64,000 nt of DNA, taken from contig WIUZ02000001.1 of assembly GCA_015956445.1 (NCBI GenBank), positions 2,232,001 through 2,296,000 of the forward strand, read 5' to 3'. The translations under genes were made by a program, and so were the position numbers. Source of the stretch: Thelephora terrestris. Lineage: Eukaryota; Basidiomycota; Agaricomycetes; Thelephorales; Thelephoraceae. The notes beneath the pieces were generated by a model. It did not search any database. It worked only from the letters and a program-made list of their open reading frames with translations, and was not told the DNA's origin. Of the stretch, positions 21,520 to 31,875 are shown piece after piece (positions within the stretch are counted from its first letter, which is position 1; each line of letters opens with the position of its first letter).

Positions 21520-23113
21520 TTAAAATTTCGGAAACACGGTGGCCTCACGCTGCTCTCCTTTAGCCTTTTGTGTGTCGGGCGTCGGTCCCGTTGCCGTCAT
21601 CACGAAAGCTTGGACGTCGTTGATGTCCTGATGCCCGCCTTCCGGGAGGTTTTGCTTGACCCATTCCAGCTCACGGGATACGGCCTCAGTTGCAGCTTGG
21701 TGTTCGGGATATGATCCATGCTGGCTCGGCGTTAATGTCATATATGGGTCGAAGGCTCGAACCGCAGCCAACCACTCCGGGTCAAATTTGAGCTTCGGGG
21801 GGGAACTTGACTCTGGCGCATCGATGTCCATAACCTGATGCCCCCGTTAGTGCCGAAAATCTAGCTCTCCAATAGCCATCACCCACTTCCAGAAATTGTC
21901 GCCTCGAGCCCGGTATACATTTGTCGAGTGCCAGGAAATTCGTTCTCTCCCGTGGGGGCGGAGCCACAGGAGCGGGAGCGACATCTTCCTCCTCGTCATC
22001 GAGCGTGATTTCGTCGGGGTTGAGATTAGCAGCGGGGGCCTTGAAATCTGCAGAAGTCATCGATTCCTCAAAATCGCCACCAATCGCAATTTCGTCTGGA
22101 TTCTTCTCGGATGTGTTCGCTGGAAGATCAGGTGGTGTAACCCCAGGATGGAAACATGTTGCCTCGAATTTGACGTGGAGGTGAGCACTGAACCACCAAT
22201 CCGGTTTCAGGGTCTTCAGAAGTTCGAACAGAGGGGGCGATCCCAGTGCACCGTTCCTGATATCATCCTTAAAAAAAGGCTTCCGTCGCAGTAGATCTCC
22301 CAGATTGCCATGGTGTTCAATAGACGCCGGCCAGTCGTGTGAGAGGAAGATATGCGGTTTCGAGAGCTGGTTGGCACACGTTTAATCGCGAACACAGAGT
22401 ATCTGACTGTGCGAGACGCACCAGGGCGAGCCGCCGAAAGTTGTACTCACGGATATGGTATATGCTCCGCATCGTACCGTAGGAGTATGGCATCCTCTCG
22501 TGGAAACCTGGGGGTGGATTCAACCACGCGGTCGTGTGAGGATGATGAATTAGTACCTTGGTGATAGTGATGCCTATTGAATATGCCCGACATTCCCGCA
22601 ATACGAATGCCATTCACCTGCACGCAGCCGGCATTTCCCAAGAAGAAGATGTTCGGGGCGAGCCAACCGCCGTGAAACCTACGAATGATAAACTCACCAG
22701 AATGTCGAGAAAGAAAGGTAGGCCACGCACAACTCCCACATGTAGTTGGAGGCCTCGTGGTTGCCCCCAATGACCAGGGTTAGCATCGGCGCGACCTTGA
22801 CTCCGGTGTAATAGCTGTGTCCCGGTGTGAAATCCATCCACCAGACAACTGATCGAGAGCATACCTACTCGCTGAAGTCCCCCAGCTGCCGGAATTTGTC
22901 AGGCACCGACATGCATTGCAAGTCTTGGTGATTTCGTATCGCCTGAAAATCCCCACACATCAAGAGCAAATCAATTTTGTACTGGTGTTGCGTCTCGAGA
23001 TTAGCGATATGCTCGTAAATCGCGTTTAGCTCCCCATGACAACATCCTTCAACTGCGATCTATTCATCGTGAGGCATGGCCGGAGACGTAGCCGAAAATG
23101 AACTTGCCTTCAT
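21520..23113 (-). CDS. DBR1: Lariat RNA debranching enzyme
   Basis: DBR1 cleaves the 2'-5' bond of intron lariats, in the nucleus. Exon 1 is only ATGAAG (23113-23108), followed by gcaagt, a GC donor; the 48-nt intron (23107-23060) ends gaatag. The protein starts [20 protein letters not shown], then [60 protein letters not shown] and [11 protein letters not shown], then [15 protein letters not shown]. These are metallophosphoesterase motifs I-III ([18 protein letters not shown]) in DBR1-specific form. The C-terminal domain has [10 protein letters not shown], an acidic linker, [19 protein letters not shown] and [20 protein letters not shown]. Stop at 21520. Around seven introns. The Cys in GCCHG is the metal-centre residue typical of eukaryotic DBR1. 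Given the intron density here, the enzyme would have heavy use. Confidence 0.93.
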
Positions 23114-23555
23114 TCTCAAAGTCGCGGAGATCGGAGTGACGACTGAAGCTGAAGCTCGAAGAAGGATCCCACGATCGATCGATTCGGGTGGTTTGCCCCA
23201 GCAACTGGTATGAGGACAAGTGTATGTACCAGCTACTATTATGGGTATTCTTCGATACATAGTTACAATTTCTTTTCCAGACAGAAATCGCCAGTAAACC
23301 TTTGAGCCAGGGATCAGGGGAACAAACAGGATGGTGGACACGATGGCGACCAGCACATAAAATGAACGAATAGACAAGGAGATACACGTACGAGTACCGC
23401 AAGAAGGGTCAGTAAGACGCGAGTCGCTAAGCTAATATAAAGGAAGGAGAGATTTACGGCAGGTTAGGGTTCAGATGCCAGAAACGGAGACAGAGGAAGA
23501 CGAGGATAGAGGAAGGCCGAAAGGGCTTATTAAGGGAAAATTAATTGGTAGAAGA
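23114..23555. other. Intergenic upstream of DBR1
   Basis: A 442-bp gap between the DBR1 start and the stop of the C2H2 gene. A minus-strand frame here contains a hydrophobic run (SFYVLVAIVSTILFVPLIPG, near 23.37-23.31 kb), but it has no ATG and runs into the DBR1 leader. I treat it as non-coding. Confidence 0.4.
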
Positions 23556-25481
23556 TTAGGCCCTCATTCCAACTGGGGTAGGTCTTGAGGCGATTCGTAC
23601 TTGATTATCCCTGGGGGACTCGCCCGTCGTTGATCCCGAATCGACATTTCGAGCAAGCCCGGGGCTGACGAGCGATGGTGAAGATGATGAGACTCTGTAG
23701 GGATCTGCAACTGGAGATATGGTGGATTGCGAGTTTGGGGACCCTGCAGGTGAAAGTACGGGGGAATCTGGGTAGATTGGTAGGCGGCCGCAATCTCCAG
23801 GTGGCGGTAGTAGTCGCCTTGAGCTTTCTGGTGTTCCTCGATCTCCTGTGAAGTATGAATTTGCATGGGATGGCGACGCATCTGGCCTGAGGGGTTTCGA
23901 ATCTCTGGAGAAATATGTTCCTGAGGAGGTTCGTGGGCGCTCATTGATCGGGAAGGATGACGACGGTACAAATCTGGAGGAGGCTGAGTCTGCTGTGGTT
24001 GCCGTCCTTGGTGGTTCATCCGTGTCATTGAGGAGCTCCATGACTGTGAGTCGTCGAGATTGGGGTCTTGACTCTGATCCGTAGTCGTAGTCTGCATTCC
24101 CATCAGGTAGGCAGCCATCATCGGATCCGGAGAAAGGCCGTTTGCGAGGGACGACTGAGGATTGCTGTTGCTGCTCCGAGAGCGCGGGAGGGTGGAATGA
24201 AAATGGTGATTCTCCTGTGATTGGGGAGGATGGTCCATCACCGGGGAAACCTGATCCCATTGGTCCGTCTGGATATGTGGGTATGGGTAGCTCCTGTCCA
24301 AAGCCCTCCAATCCAAACCTGGAAGCTCCGAGGTAATGTAATTGGTGAGATGAGGAACTTCCTGGGGGCTGGTGGTAATATGATGCAGGGGCTGTTGTTG
24401 GTCGTGATGCGGATGTCGCAGGTCGCCGATTGATCGTTGGGTTTGGTAAGTGTAATATGTTTGCTGTTGATGCTGGTGGTGGGGGGTGAGAGATGGCGTA
24501 TGATGGCTGCTGGGCTGAGAAACCGGCGAGCGACGAATGGACGACGGATGAGAGGGGTGGGAGCGATCGACCATCGGAAGCTGGGTTCCCGTGGCTTGAG
24601 CCGAGCCTTGATGATGAGATTGGTGGGGAGGCGAGAAAGGACTGGCGCGTCGGATGTTGTCCGAATTGGTAGTGTGAAGATGGGTTCCGAAAGGACTGGC
24701 CGTACTCTGAGGTGGATTGTGAGTCACGAAAGGAATAGTTGTTCTGGGTGGTGGTGTCTGCATTGAGGGGCCATGGATTACTCCCTGGGATCTGGCGAAA
24801 GGCCAGGCCGTTGTCTCCCTCGTATCCCGTGCTGGTCCCAGGCCGGGGATGGTGGGCTTGGATTGCAGAAAGAGGGGGAGAGACGTCATCGTTGATCGGG
24901 TTGGATGAATCGGTTTGACTGATGGGTGAGACACTCTGGGGACTAGGCAACTTCCCGCTGCCCGGGTTGATGTGGGCAGGTGCGCGCTTGCTACGTGTAG
25001 TGGTGCCCTTCGAAGCAGCGGTCATGCTGGCATGGAGGGAAGTGAGGTCACGCATCATCTTTTCGTTTACATCCTGCTTGTCTGCATGGACCGTCTGGGC
25101 ATGCTGACGAAGGTTGTCGAGTCTGGAGAAATGTTTTCCACAATGACAATTGAATGGACGCTCTCCAGTGTGTTTTCTGGTGATAACAAAAGAGGTTTAG
25201 GTCGCGTTCTGGGCACAGAAGAGGGTATGGTACCTGATGTGCCTCGCCAGATGCTCGCTTCGGCTGAAGACCATTCGACAGTCACCGTAGCCCCTGCATT
25301 GGAAAGTTTTGGCAGGGGCAGGACGATAACGCTTGTTGACCCCAGCGCCGGCGACGGTGGAGAGGTTGTTGACTGGTAAAGGGTCAGTTTGGGAGGGTAC
25401 GGAGGAAGGAGGCGGGGGGGCGGCGACGGAGGCCATGGATGCCTGGTCCTCGCTGGAGTTCAAGGGGGACTTAACCTCCAT
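23556..25481 (-). CDS. C2H2 zinc-finger transcription factor with long low-complexity tail
   Basis: The start at 25481 opens [20 protein letters not shown], then [21 protein letters not shown] 58-nt intron (about 25238-25181) joins LARHIR to [20 protein letters not shown] and [20 protein letters not shown]. This gives two tandem C2H2 fingers with a TGERPF linker; the [10 protein letters not shown] and SRLDNLRQH helices are those of a widespread fungal stress/nutrient-regulator subgroup. The remaining 490 residues are Ser/Pro-rich and probably disordered, with a short basic-acidic block ([17 protein letters not shown]) that may be a conserved effector motif. Stop at 23556. A second same-strand frame (24934-23564) is also open but out of frame with the fingers. 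Targets are unknown. Confidence 0.88.
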
Positions 25482-26630
25482 TTGCCGTTATGTAGAACGA
25501 CAAGGGACTCCTCTCTAAAAGGTGCCTGAGCCAGGCACAGGAAACTATCCCGTAAAACACGGCGGAGTTTGAATTCTCTTTACTGGATCAACGGTATTTT
25601 TCGCTGACCAATCATGCATTTCCCTTTTTGATCGTTCTTTTCTCCTCCCACGTGCCATGAAGCAACACAAAGGTTTCCTCTCGACCTACCGTTCTATCGT
25701 GCAGCGAACGCAATAACAAAGCAGCGCTACAACTGAGGTGAGAACTCCTCACATATGTAAAAGAATATACCAGCCAGCGAATCGCTAGTCACTTCTGATC
25801 TGATCGCCCATTGTAGAGGTCCCTGATCCACTCTGTTGCCGAATCCCAGCCTGCAGACTGCACAGACCCTGGTCTCCAGGTCTCTGTCTCTTAAGCGAAC
25901 ATTTCATCTGCCAGCTTTTGCCCGGTCCACAGCATTCCTCGGTACCCCATCTTATTGGAATGTGTCACCGGTCTCCAGAGGCAGAGCGGCTCCTCGATTG
26001 GCCATCGGCAATCGCTCCCGATCCCGTCACACGCCGTTACGACCGTATCATCCTATCATCCAGCCGCCCATCATGTGGGGTGTGCGAGTGAATTCCATCA
26101 TTGTCGAGATGGAAAAAACTGGGACATGTGATGCATCAGCGATCTTTTCAAACCCGTTATTGAACCTTTCGAGGCAAGCTTCGGAATATTCCGCTCACAT
26201 TAATCTCACGGCACCTTTTCCCCTCACCGTCGCAATCGCGACACCCATGAGACTCCGAGAGTCAATCATCCTCCGCCTGGTTTGTTCACCCACTCTCCAT
26301 CGATCCTCGTGCAAGGCTCGTCCGTGGATACTGAAACCGTTCTCGTGTTTCACATGGCGACAACTCATTCCTTATTGATCCGTCTCATTCAGCCTCCAGT
26401 AGACTTACCATGTTCTCGTTGTAAACATGAGTGAATATGTCCAACTTAAAAGCTATTGTCTTGTTAATGCCGCAGGTTGCTATTGATTCAAGGACCGACC
26501 GCGGAGAAATCTCGGCTGCTTTCCCCATCATCCTATCGCACGTATAGACCTTCTCATCGCCGAAGTTTGGCTTGGTGGTATAGATCCCTTCCCTTTGGAT
26601 TAGGGCCTCTACCTTCTGCCCCCCGCGCAA
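25482..26630. other. 1.15-kb divergent intergenic region, C2H2 gene and GH3 gene
   Basis: Both flanking genes start outward from here, so it holds two promoters. A plus-strand frame at 25836-26378 lacks an ATG and gives no recognisable protein. A minus-strand frame at 26630-26385 also lacks an ATG. Neither is supported as a gene. Confidence 0.4.
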
Positions 26631-29600
26631 ATGTCTCTCTCAGAGTTTGCGAAAGCGGATCTGTCCAAGATTCTCGAAGAATTGACCACTGATGAGGCCA
26701 TTTCTCTAATCGCAGGTGTCGGGTTCTGGCACACATGTGCCATCGAGAGACTGGGAATACCTGCTATCAAAGTCAGCGATGGTCCCAACGGAGTCAGGGG
26801 CAACCATTTCTTGATGAGCACCCCAGCTAAAGTTCTGCTTGTAAGCCGTCTACTTTCTCGTCATTTGATTGTGTTTTTCTTCATATCAAGGCCTTCCAAC
26901 GATGGATGCGTCGCATGCCGCACATCGGCACAGTCCCCTCTGTAACTCCGAACATGAACGTTGATTCACTTGTTCAATAGTCGTCGACAGCTATGGGAGC
27001 CACTCTCGACCCGGAGCTCCTTCACACCATCGGGCTTAAGCTGCTCGCCCCGGAGGCTAGGCTCAAAGCCGCTTCTCTGGTGTTGGCCCCAACCTGCAAC
27101 ATTCAACGTGTGCGCCGATCATTAATAATCTGCTGTACATGCCGTTCCTGACCCACGTTTCCTCAGAACCCCCTTGGTGGCAGAGTGCGGCCGCTCTTTC
27201 GATGCCTCACCTTGACAGCCTTACACCGTTTTGCAGAGTTTCGAGTCCTTCTCCGAGGACCCTTACTTGTCCGGAATCCTCGCCTCTGCGTACATCAAGG
27301 GCCTTCAAGATGGAGGAATTGGCGCCACTATCAAGCATTTCTGGTACGCGGTTCTGTTTCGTCAGAAGGGAAACCCCTGATCGGCTCCTAATCTAATACA
27401 ACACATAGCGCTAATGACAAGGAAGACGAACGTTTTTCCTACGATTCTGTCGTCTCTGATCGCGCATTACGCGAAATCTACATGATGCCGTTCATGTTGG
27501 CGCAGAAGTACGCCCAGCCTTGGGCAATCATGACTGCGTGGGCAACCTTTCGATCACAGCTCACAACGTCCACCTTACCCATCCTCTCGATCAAAACAGC
27601 TACAATCGCCTTAACGGCATTCACGTGGCAGAGGACCCGCACATGTTACAAGACATCGTCCGCAAGGAGTGGGGATTCGACGGAATATTCATGAGCGACT
27701 GGACCGGAACATACAGTGTTGACGCTGGAATCAACGCCGGAGTCGACCTAGAGATGCCCGGTGTTAATAAGTGGAGGACCCTTGACCTCACAAACCGCTG
27801 CATCAACGCTCGGAAGGTGACCGTCAGAACTATCAAGGAACGAGCGCTGCAAGTCCTCAAGGTAGTTCAAAAATGTGCTCGAGAGGCGCCAGAGGTGGGT
27901 TCAATATATTCCCCTTTGTGCGATGGACTCTATGTGAGCTAATTATGCCGATGGAAGGTCTTGGACGGCGACGGAGAGGAGCGGACTCACGAGAGCGAAG
28001 AAGATACTGCGCTTTTGCGCGAGGTCGCCTCCGAGTCCATAGTCCTTCTCAAGAACGACAATGGTGTCCTTCCGATTGACAAAAGCAAGGTCAAGAAGGT
28101 CGCCATCGTTGGTGGAAATGCCAAGGCGGTGATACTGTCTGGAGGGGGGTCTGCTGCTTTGAAGCCTTCGTACTTTATCTCCCCTTACGACGGCATCGTG
28201 AACGCTCTCGGCGAGGGCGTTGAGGTTACCTACAGCGAAGGGGCCAGAGGTATGACCAACCCTTGTGTCTCTCTGAAGACCGACGCTCACAGCCTACAAT
28301 ACCAGCGTTCTTGACACTGCCAACCCTCGAATGGGATCTGACGACAGAAAAGAATCAGGGTGCGAGGGGGTGGGTGGCTCAATGGTATCCTCACGAAAGC
28401 GACGATAGCGTGAAACCGCTGGATACCCCTATCGCGACTCAATTCTTTGATGAAACGAAGCTACTCGTCTGCACTTCTTACCCCAAGGGCATCACCCGCA
28501 AATGGACGATGAAGCTTCGCGGGTTCCTGAAACCGAAAACTTACGGCATAGATTTCGAATTCGGACTCATTGCCGCCGGGCGTGCCAAGGTGCGATGATG
28601 AATTTTAACCTGACCACACAGGTCGTCACCGTTGTTGCGTTTTGCTGATGCTCTTCCTCCCGACCCGCAGCTGTGGGTGGACGGTAACCTGGTGATCGAT
28701 AACTGGAGCCGACAACGCCGCGGGGATTACTTCTTTGGGTTCGGTTCTGTGGAAGAGCGTGGCGTTTATCGCCTTCAGGCGAATCAAAGTCACGAGGTTT
28801 ATGTCGAGTTCTGCAACGTCCGTGCTCCTGCTGATGGTGACGAAGATGAGATGGTTCTGGACTTTAACGCTGGCCTCCGGCTTGGTGGGGCTGAGGTTCG
28901 TGACTCGGACGACCTCATGAACCAGGCGGTGAAACTTTCCGGCGAGGCAGACGTCGTGATCGCTGTCGTGGGCCTCAATTCCGATTTTGAGACAGAGGGT
29001 CATGATCGGAAGACTCTCGCTCTTCCGGGAAGGACCGACGAACTCATCCAGAAGGTGGCCGAAGTCAACAAAAATACCATCGTGGTCACTCAGGCCGGAT
29101 CTGCGATTACAATGCCCTGGGTGGACGCAGTCCCGGGTATAGTGCACGCATGGTACTTGGGTAACATGACCGGAGACGCGATCGCACAAGTCTTACTCGG
29201 GGACGTGAACCCGGCCGGAAGGCTATCATTGACGTTCCCAAAGCGACTCGAAGACGTTCCCTCCTTCGCATCGTTTTCTCTTGAAAACGGAAAGGTCAGG
29301 TATTCTGAGGATCTCATGGTGGTGAGTTTTGAGGATTTCCCACGAACCGCCATCTGTTCCGGTCTCACTCGCGAAAGCGATAATCCGTGATCTATCCTGT
29401 TCCTCATGTATGTTCTCTTTCCCACAGGGATACAAACACTATCACAAGACCGGTATCAAACCTCTTTTCAATTTCTGGTGAGAAAGAAAATTTCCAATAG
29501 TTAGACGAAGGCCTTCTGATATCGGGCAATTTTTAGCCACGGGTTGTCGTACACGACATTCCAGTACTCCAACCTCGCGCTCTCCGGGGTCACTTACGCT

Positions 29601-29951
29601 GAAGGAGACATACGTCTCACCGCCACGCTCACGTTGACCAACACGGGATCGATCATGGGATCGGAGGCGGTCCAACTTTACGTGACATTACCGCCAGCGG
29701 CTGGGTGCACCCACCCACCGCTTCAGCTCAAGGCATTCAAAAAAGTCAAGGGTCTGAAAGCCGGTGCATCCGTGGAAGTCGTATTGGATTTAGACAAGTA
29801 CGCAGTCAGCTATTGGGATGAGAAGCACTCCACTTGGAACGTGGATAGAGGGATCTACACCGTCAGGGTGGGCGGAAGTAGCGCCAAAGAAGCATTGGTT
29901 CTATCTGGTCAGTTCGAGGTTTCGAAGCCGTTCACTTGGAACGGGTTGTAA
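26631..29951 (+). CDS. GH3 beta-glucosidase with PA14 insertion, no signal peptide
   Basis: Hydrolyses terminal beta-D-glucosides such as cellobiose. The start at 26631 ([20 protein letters not shown], then [20 protein letters not shown]) has no signal peptide, so an intracellular enzyme is likely. The TIM barrel has [39 protein letters not shown] and GIGATIKHF; the nucleophile Asp is in [14 protein letters not shown] (near 27700). A sandwich domain starts [20 protein letters not shown] and is interrupted by a PA14-type block ([20 protein letters not shown], then [12 protein letters not shown]). It resumes with [20 protein letters not shown], holding the acid/base Glu. The fibronectin-III-like end has [17 protein letters not shown] and [20 protein letters not shown]. 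Stop after WNGL at 29951. Ten or more exons. The exons near 26830-26990 are not fully resolved. Confidence 0.93.
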
Positions 29952-30662
29952 GATGGGATATGTAGAAAACTGATCTGTACGTTGACGTGGAACGAGAAGG
30001 CGAGAGGACCGCTTGATGGGACGAGTGCTTCCACGCAGAAACCCACGATGATCTTCCGGCCGGCCACTGAATAAATGCAACCTTGGCTCATTGAGTTTTA
30101 GCTCGAGCCACTCGAAGAGGGTAAAACCGTCTCGAAAGGAGGACGCCGGAAAGGAACTGATCAAGGGGGGATTTCAAGTCCCGAGGCTCGATTACTGGTC
30201 AATCAGGTCATGCGCGATTTGGCTATACCGTAGATGCGAATCGCGAAAGTCCGAGGTGTTGGGTCGAAGAGAAGATGGAAAATCTAGGGGTATCACGGTG
30301 TCAGGTGCCGCAACGCGTGGCACAGAGTTTGATTCTCCGGAGATCGCTTGGTTCCCGGCAACGGTGGACGGTCAGATCTTTAGACGTTAGAGTCTGAGTT
30401 ACACGCGTACACGTGCGGGGGGGACCTGGTCGAGCACTCGACACCAATGCTCACCAATGTGGAGACAAAGGGGGGATCGCTCGGCTACGTTCAACGATCA
30501 GCAAACGGCCTCGCGAACTTTCCTCGGGCAGACCACGTAACAGTTTTGACTATCACCGGCGTTGATGAGGGGTGGGGGGAGTGGGGTCTTTGGCCTCGGT
30601 GATGAGCGGGAGGATGAAAGGCCGAAAGATAACGCAAAGTAGACTTCAAAAATGCACCTTAG

Positions 30663-30694
30663 AAATAGTTCCATTGTCAAATAGTTCCATTGTC
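30663..30694. repeat. Tandem duplication, 2 x 16 bp
   Basis: aaatagttccattgtc occurs twice head to tail with no mismatch, in the intergenic region after the GH3 gene. It looks like a recent small duplication. Confidence 0.9.
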
Positions 30695-30897
30695 TGCCGA
30701 GAATTGCAGTCCGCATGTCGTCGGTCGGCAAGCGGACAATGGAGGACGCCAAAGGCGTCGAACAAGAGCAAAGACATGAACTTCGAGACCGTCAACGTGT
30801 CCGCACCAGTTCCTATCACAACTGGGTTGCCTTGGCCAGGTCTGGACCCTCCCCTTCAACGACCGATCACGTGGGTGCTGAAAGTGGTCCCATCCCC

Positions 30898-30908
30898 GGC
30901 ATATATAC
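30898..30908 (+). promoter_or_regulatory. TATA-like element
   Basis: The run gcatatatacc sits about 160 bp upstream of the ATG at 31067, with pyrimidine-rich DNA after it. It is a plausible core promoter for the small plus-strand gene, on position and sequence only. Confidence 0.35.
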
Positions 30909-31066
30909 CGCGATTTGTTGCATGAACCATTCCCCACTCCCCCTCCTGAAACACTCAGTTGCCGACGGTGCTCCTCGTGGCTTGACAAGGCTCCGGAAAC
31001 GACGCCCGTATAAATCCCCCTTACTCATCCAACCTCGCAGTGCCCCCAACTCGCATCTTGCCCTTC

Positions 31067-31546
31067 ATGAACTCCCCTTCCCGGAAAAGACACATCTCTC
31101 GCATTTCGACTACCACCGGTATAATCTCCCTCTCCCTTAAGCTCAGTCCTACCCAGACTAGCCAGCGTAGACCGCCCCCACCTCCCCCGTCGCATAAACA
31201 CCGTCGCACACGGCTGACACGTATCCCACCACCACCTAAATCATCCACAAACGAATTCGGCTTCGAGGACATCGACGACCCGTTCTCCGACGACAAATGC
31301 CCCATTACGAGTATCCTTTGTCCCGCATTCGTGTCGACTCGTATACAAGAGTTGCAGAGCGCGCCTTGTTCAGAGTCTAGATGCAAGCTCGTTGCAGGCA
31401 AGATCCTTAATCGGGTCGGGCGTAGATCAATGCGTCACTCAATTGCAAGGAGGATATCCCTGCATCAGAACGGCCATCACCATGTCAAGAGCGGCTTGTC
31501 CAACGTCCTCGTCATTAATGAATCTGATAGCGAGGACTCGGACTAG
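31067..31546 (+). CDS. Small basic Pro/Arg/His-rich protein, unknown
   Basis: A 159-residue single-exon frame starting at ATG 31067 and ending with an acidic tail (INESDSEDSD). The N-terminal half is basic, with an Arg/Pro stretch (SQRRPPPPPPSHKHRRTRLT). The middle has FGFEDIDDPFSDDKCPITSI and several Cys. The latter part is basic again (NRVGRRSMRHSIARRI, HQNGHHHVKSG). I recognise no family. The well-placed upstream TATA-like run, a sensible start and a pyrimidine-rich leader support it modestly. A lineage-specific nuclear or RNA-binding protein would fit the composition, but this is a guess. Confidence 0.5.
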   Translation: MNSPSRKRHISRISTTTGIISLSLKLSPTQTSQRRPPPPPPSHKHRRTRLTRIPPPPKSSTNEFGFEDIDDPFSDDKCPITSILCPAFVSTRIQELQSAPCSESRCKLVAGKILNRVGRRSMRHSIARRISLHQNGHHHVKSGLSNVLVINESDSEDSD

Positions 31547-31875
31547 GGTAATCCCTCCACCTTCCAGGCCCTCTTGTACGTATCGATATCTCTATTGCCA
31601 CGATCTTTGCAGCCTCATGTCCGCTCTCCTCACTTCTAGTTCACACCCCTGAACCTTAAGTCCGTTTAATATGTAACAAAACGTCATCCCAATCACTTGT
31701 ACCTTGTACCAGGACTCTTCATTCATCCGTTAGCAACTTTTATGTATGTACGTTCTCTAATCGCTTTCTGTGTTTTTGTTTTCCTGTTTCCGAAATTCCT
31801 TGTAGTTCATCTCGCCACTTACAGAGAATGTCCATGAATATCATTCTAGCTGGTCTGTCATTGATTCGTTGGCGT
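31547..31875. other. Convergent intergenic region
   Basis: A 329-bp AT-richer gap between the plus-strand small gene and the end of the minus-strand locus. It looks like facing 3' UTRs. No coding or repeat signal seen. Confidence 0.4.

Larger units (their letters stand above)
29952..31066. other. 1.1-kb intergenic stretch with TATA-like element and a small tandem duplication
   Basis: Downstream of the GH3 gene. It contains a perfect tandem duplication of 16 bp (30663-30678 and 30679-30694) and a TATA-like run (gcatatatacc, near 30898-30908), about 165 bp before the next plus-strand ATG. Plus-strand frames at 30572-30925 and 30715-31140 overlap each other and the promoter region. I do not support them as genes. 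Confidence 0.4.

Noticed and set aside
23060-23402. Minus-strand frames with a hydrophobic run upstream of DBR1
   Set aside because: No ATG, and the frame runs into the DBR1 leader. A chance membrane-like stretch.
25836-26378. Plus-strand frame of 180 codons upstream of the GH3 gene
   Set aside because: No ATG at its start and no protein pattern. Probably promoter DNA.
30572-31140. Overlapping plus-strand frames before the 31.07-kb gene
   Set aside because: They overlap each other and a likely core promoter, and neither resembles a protein family.
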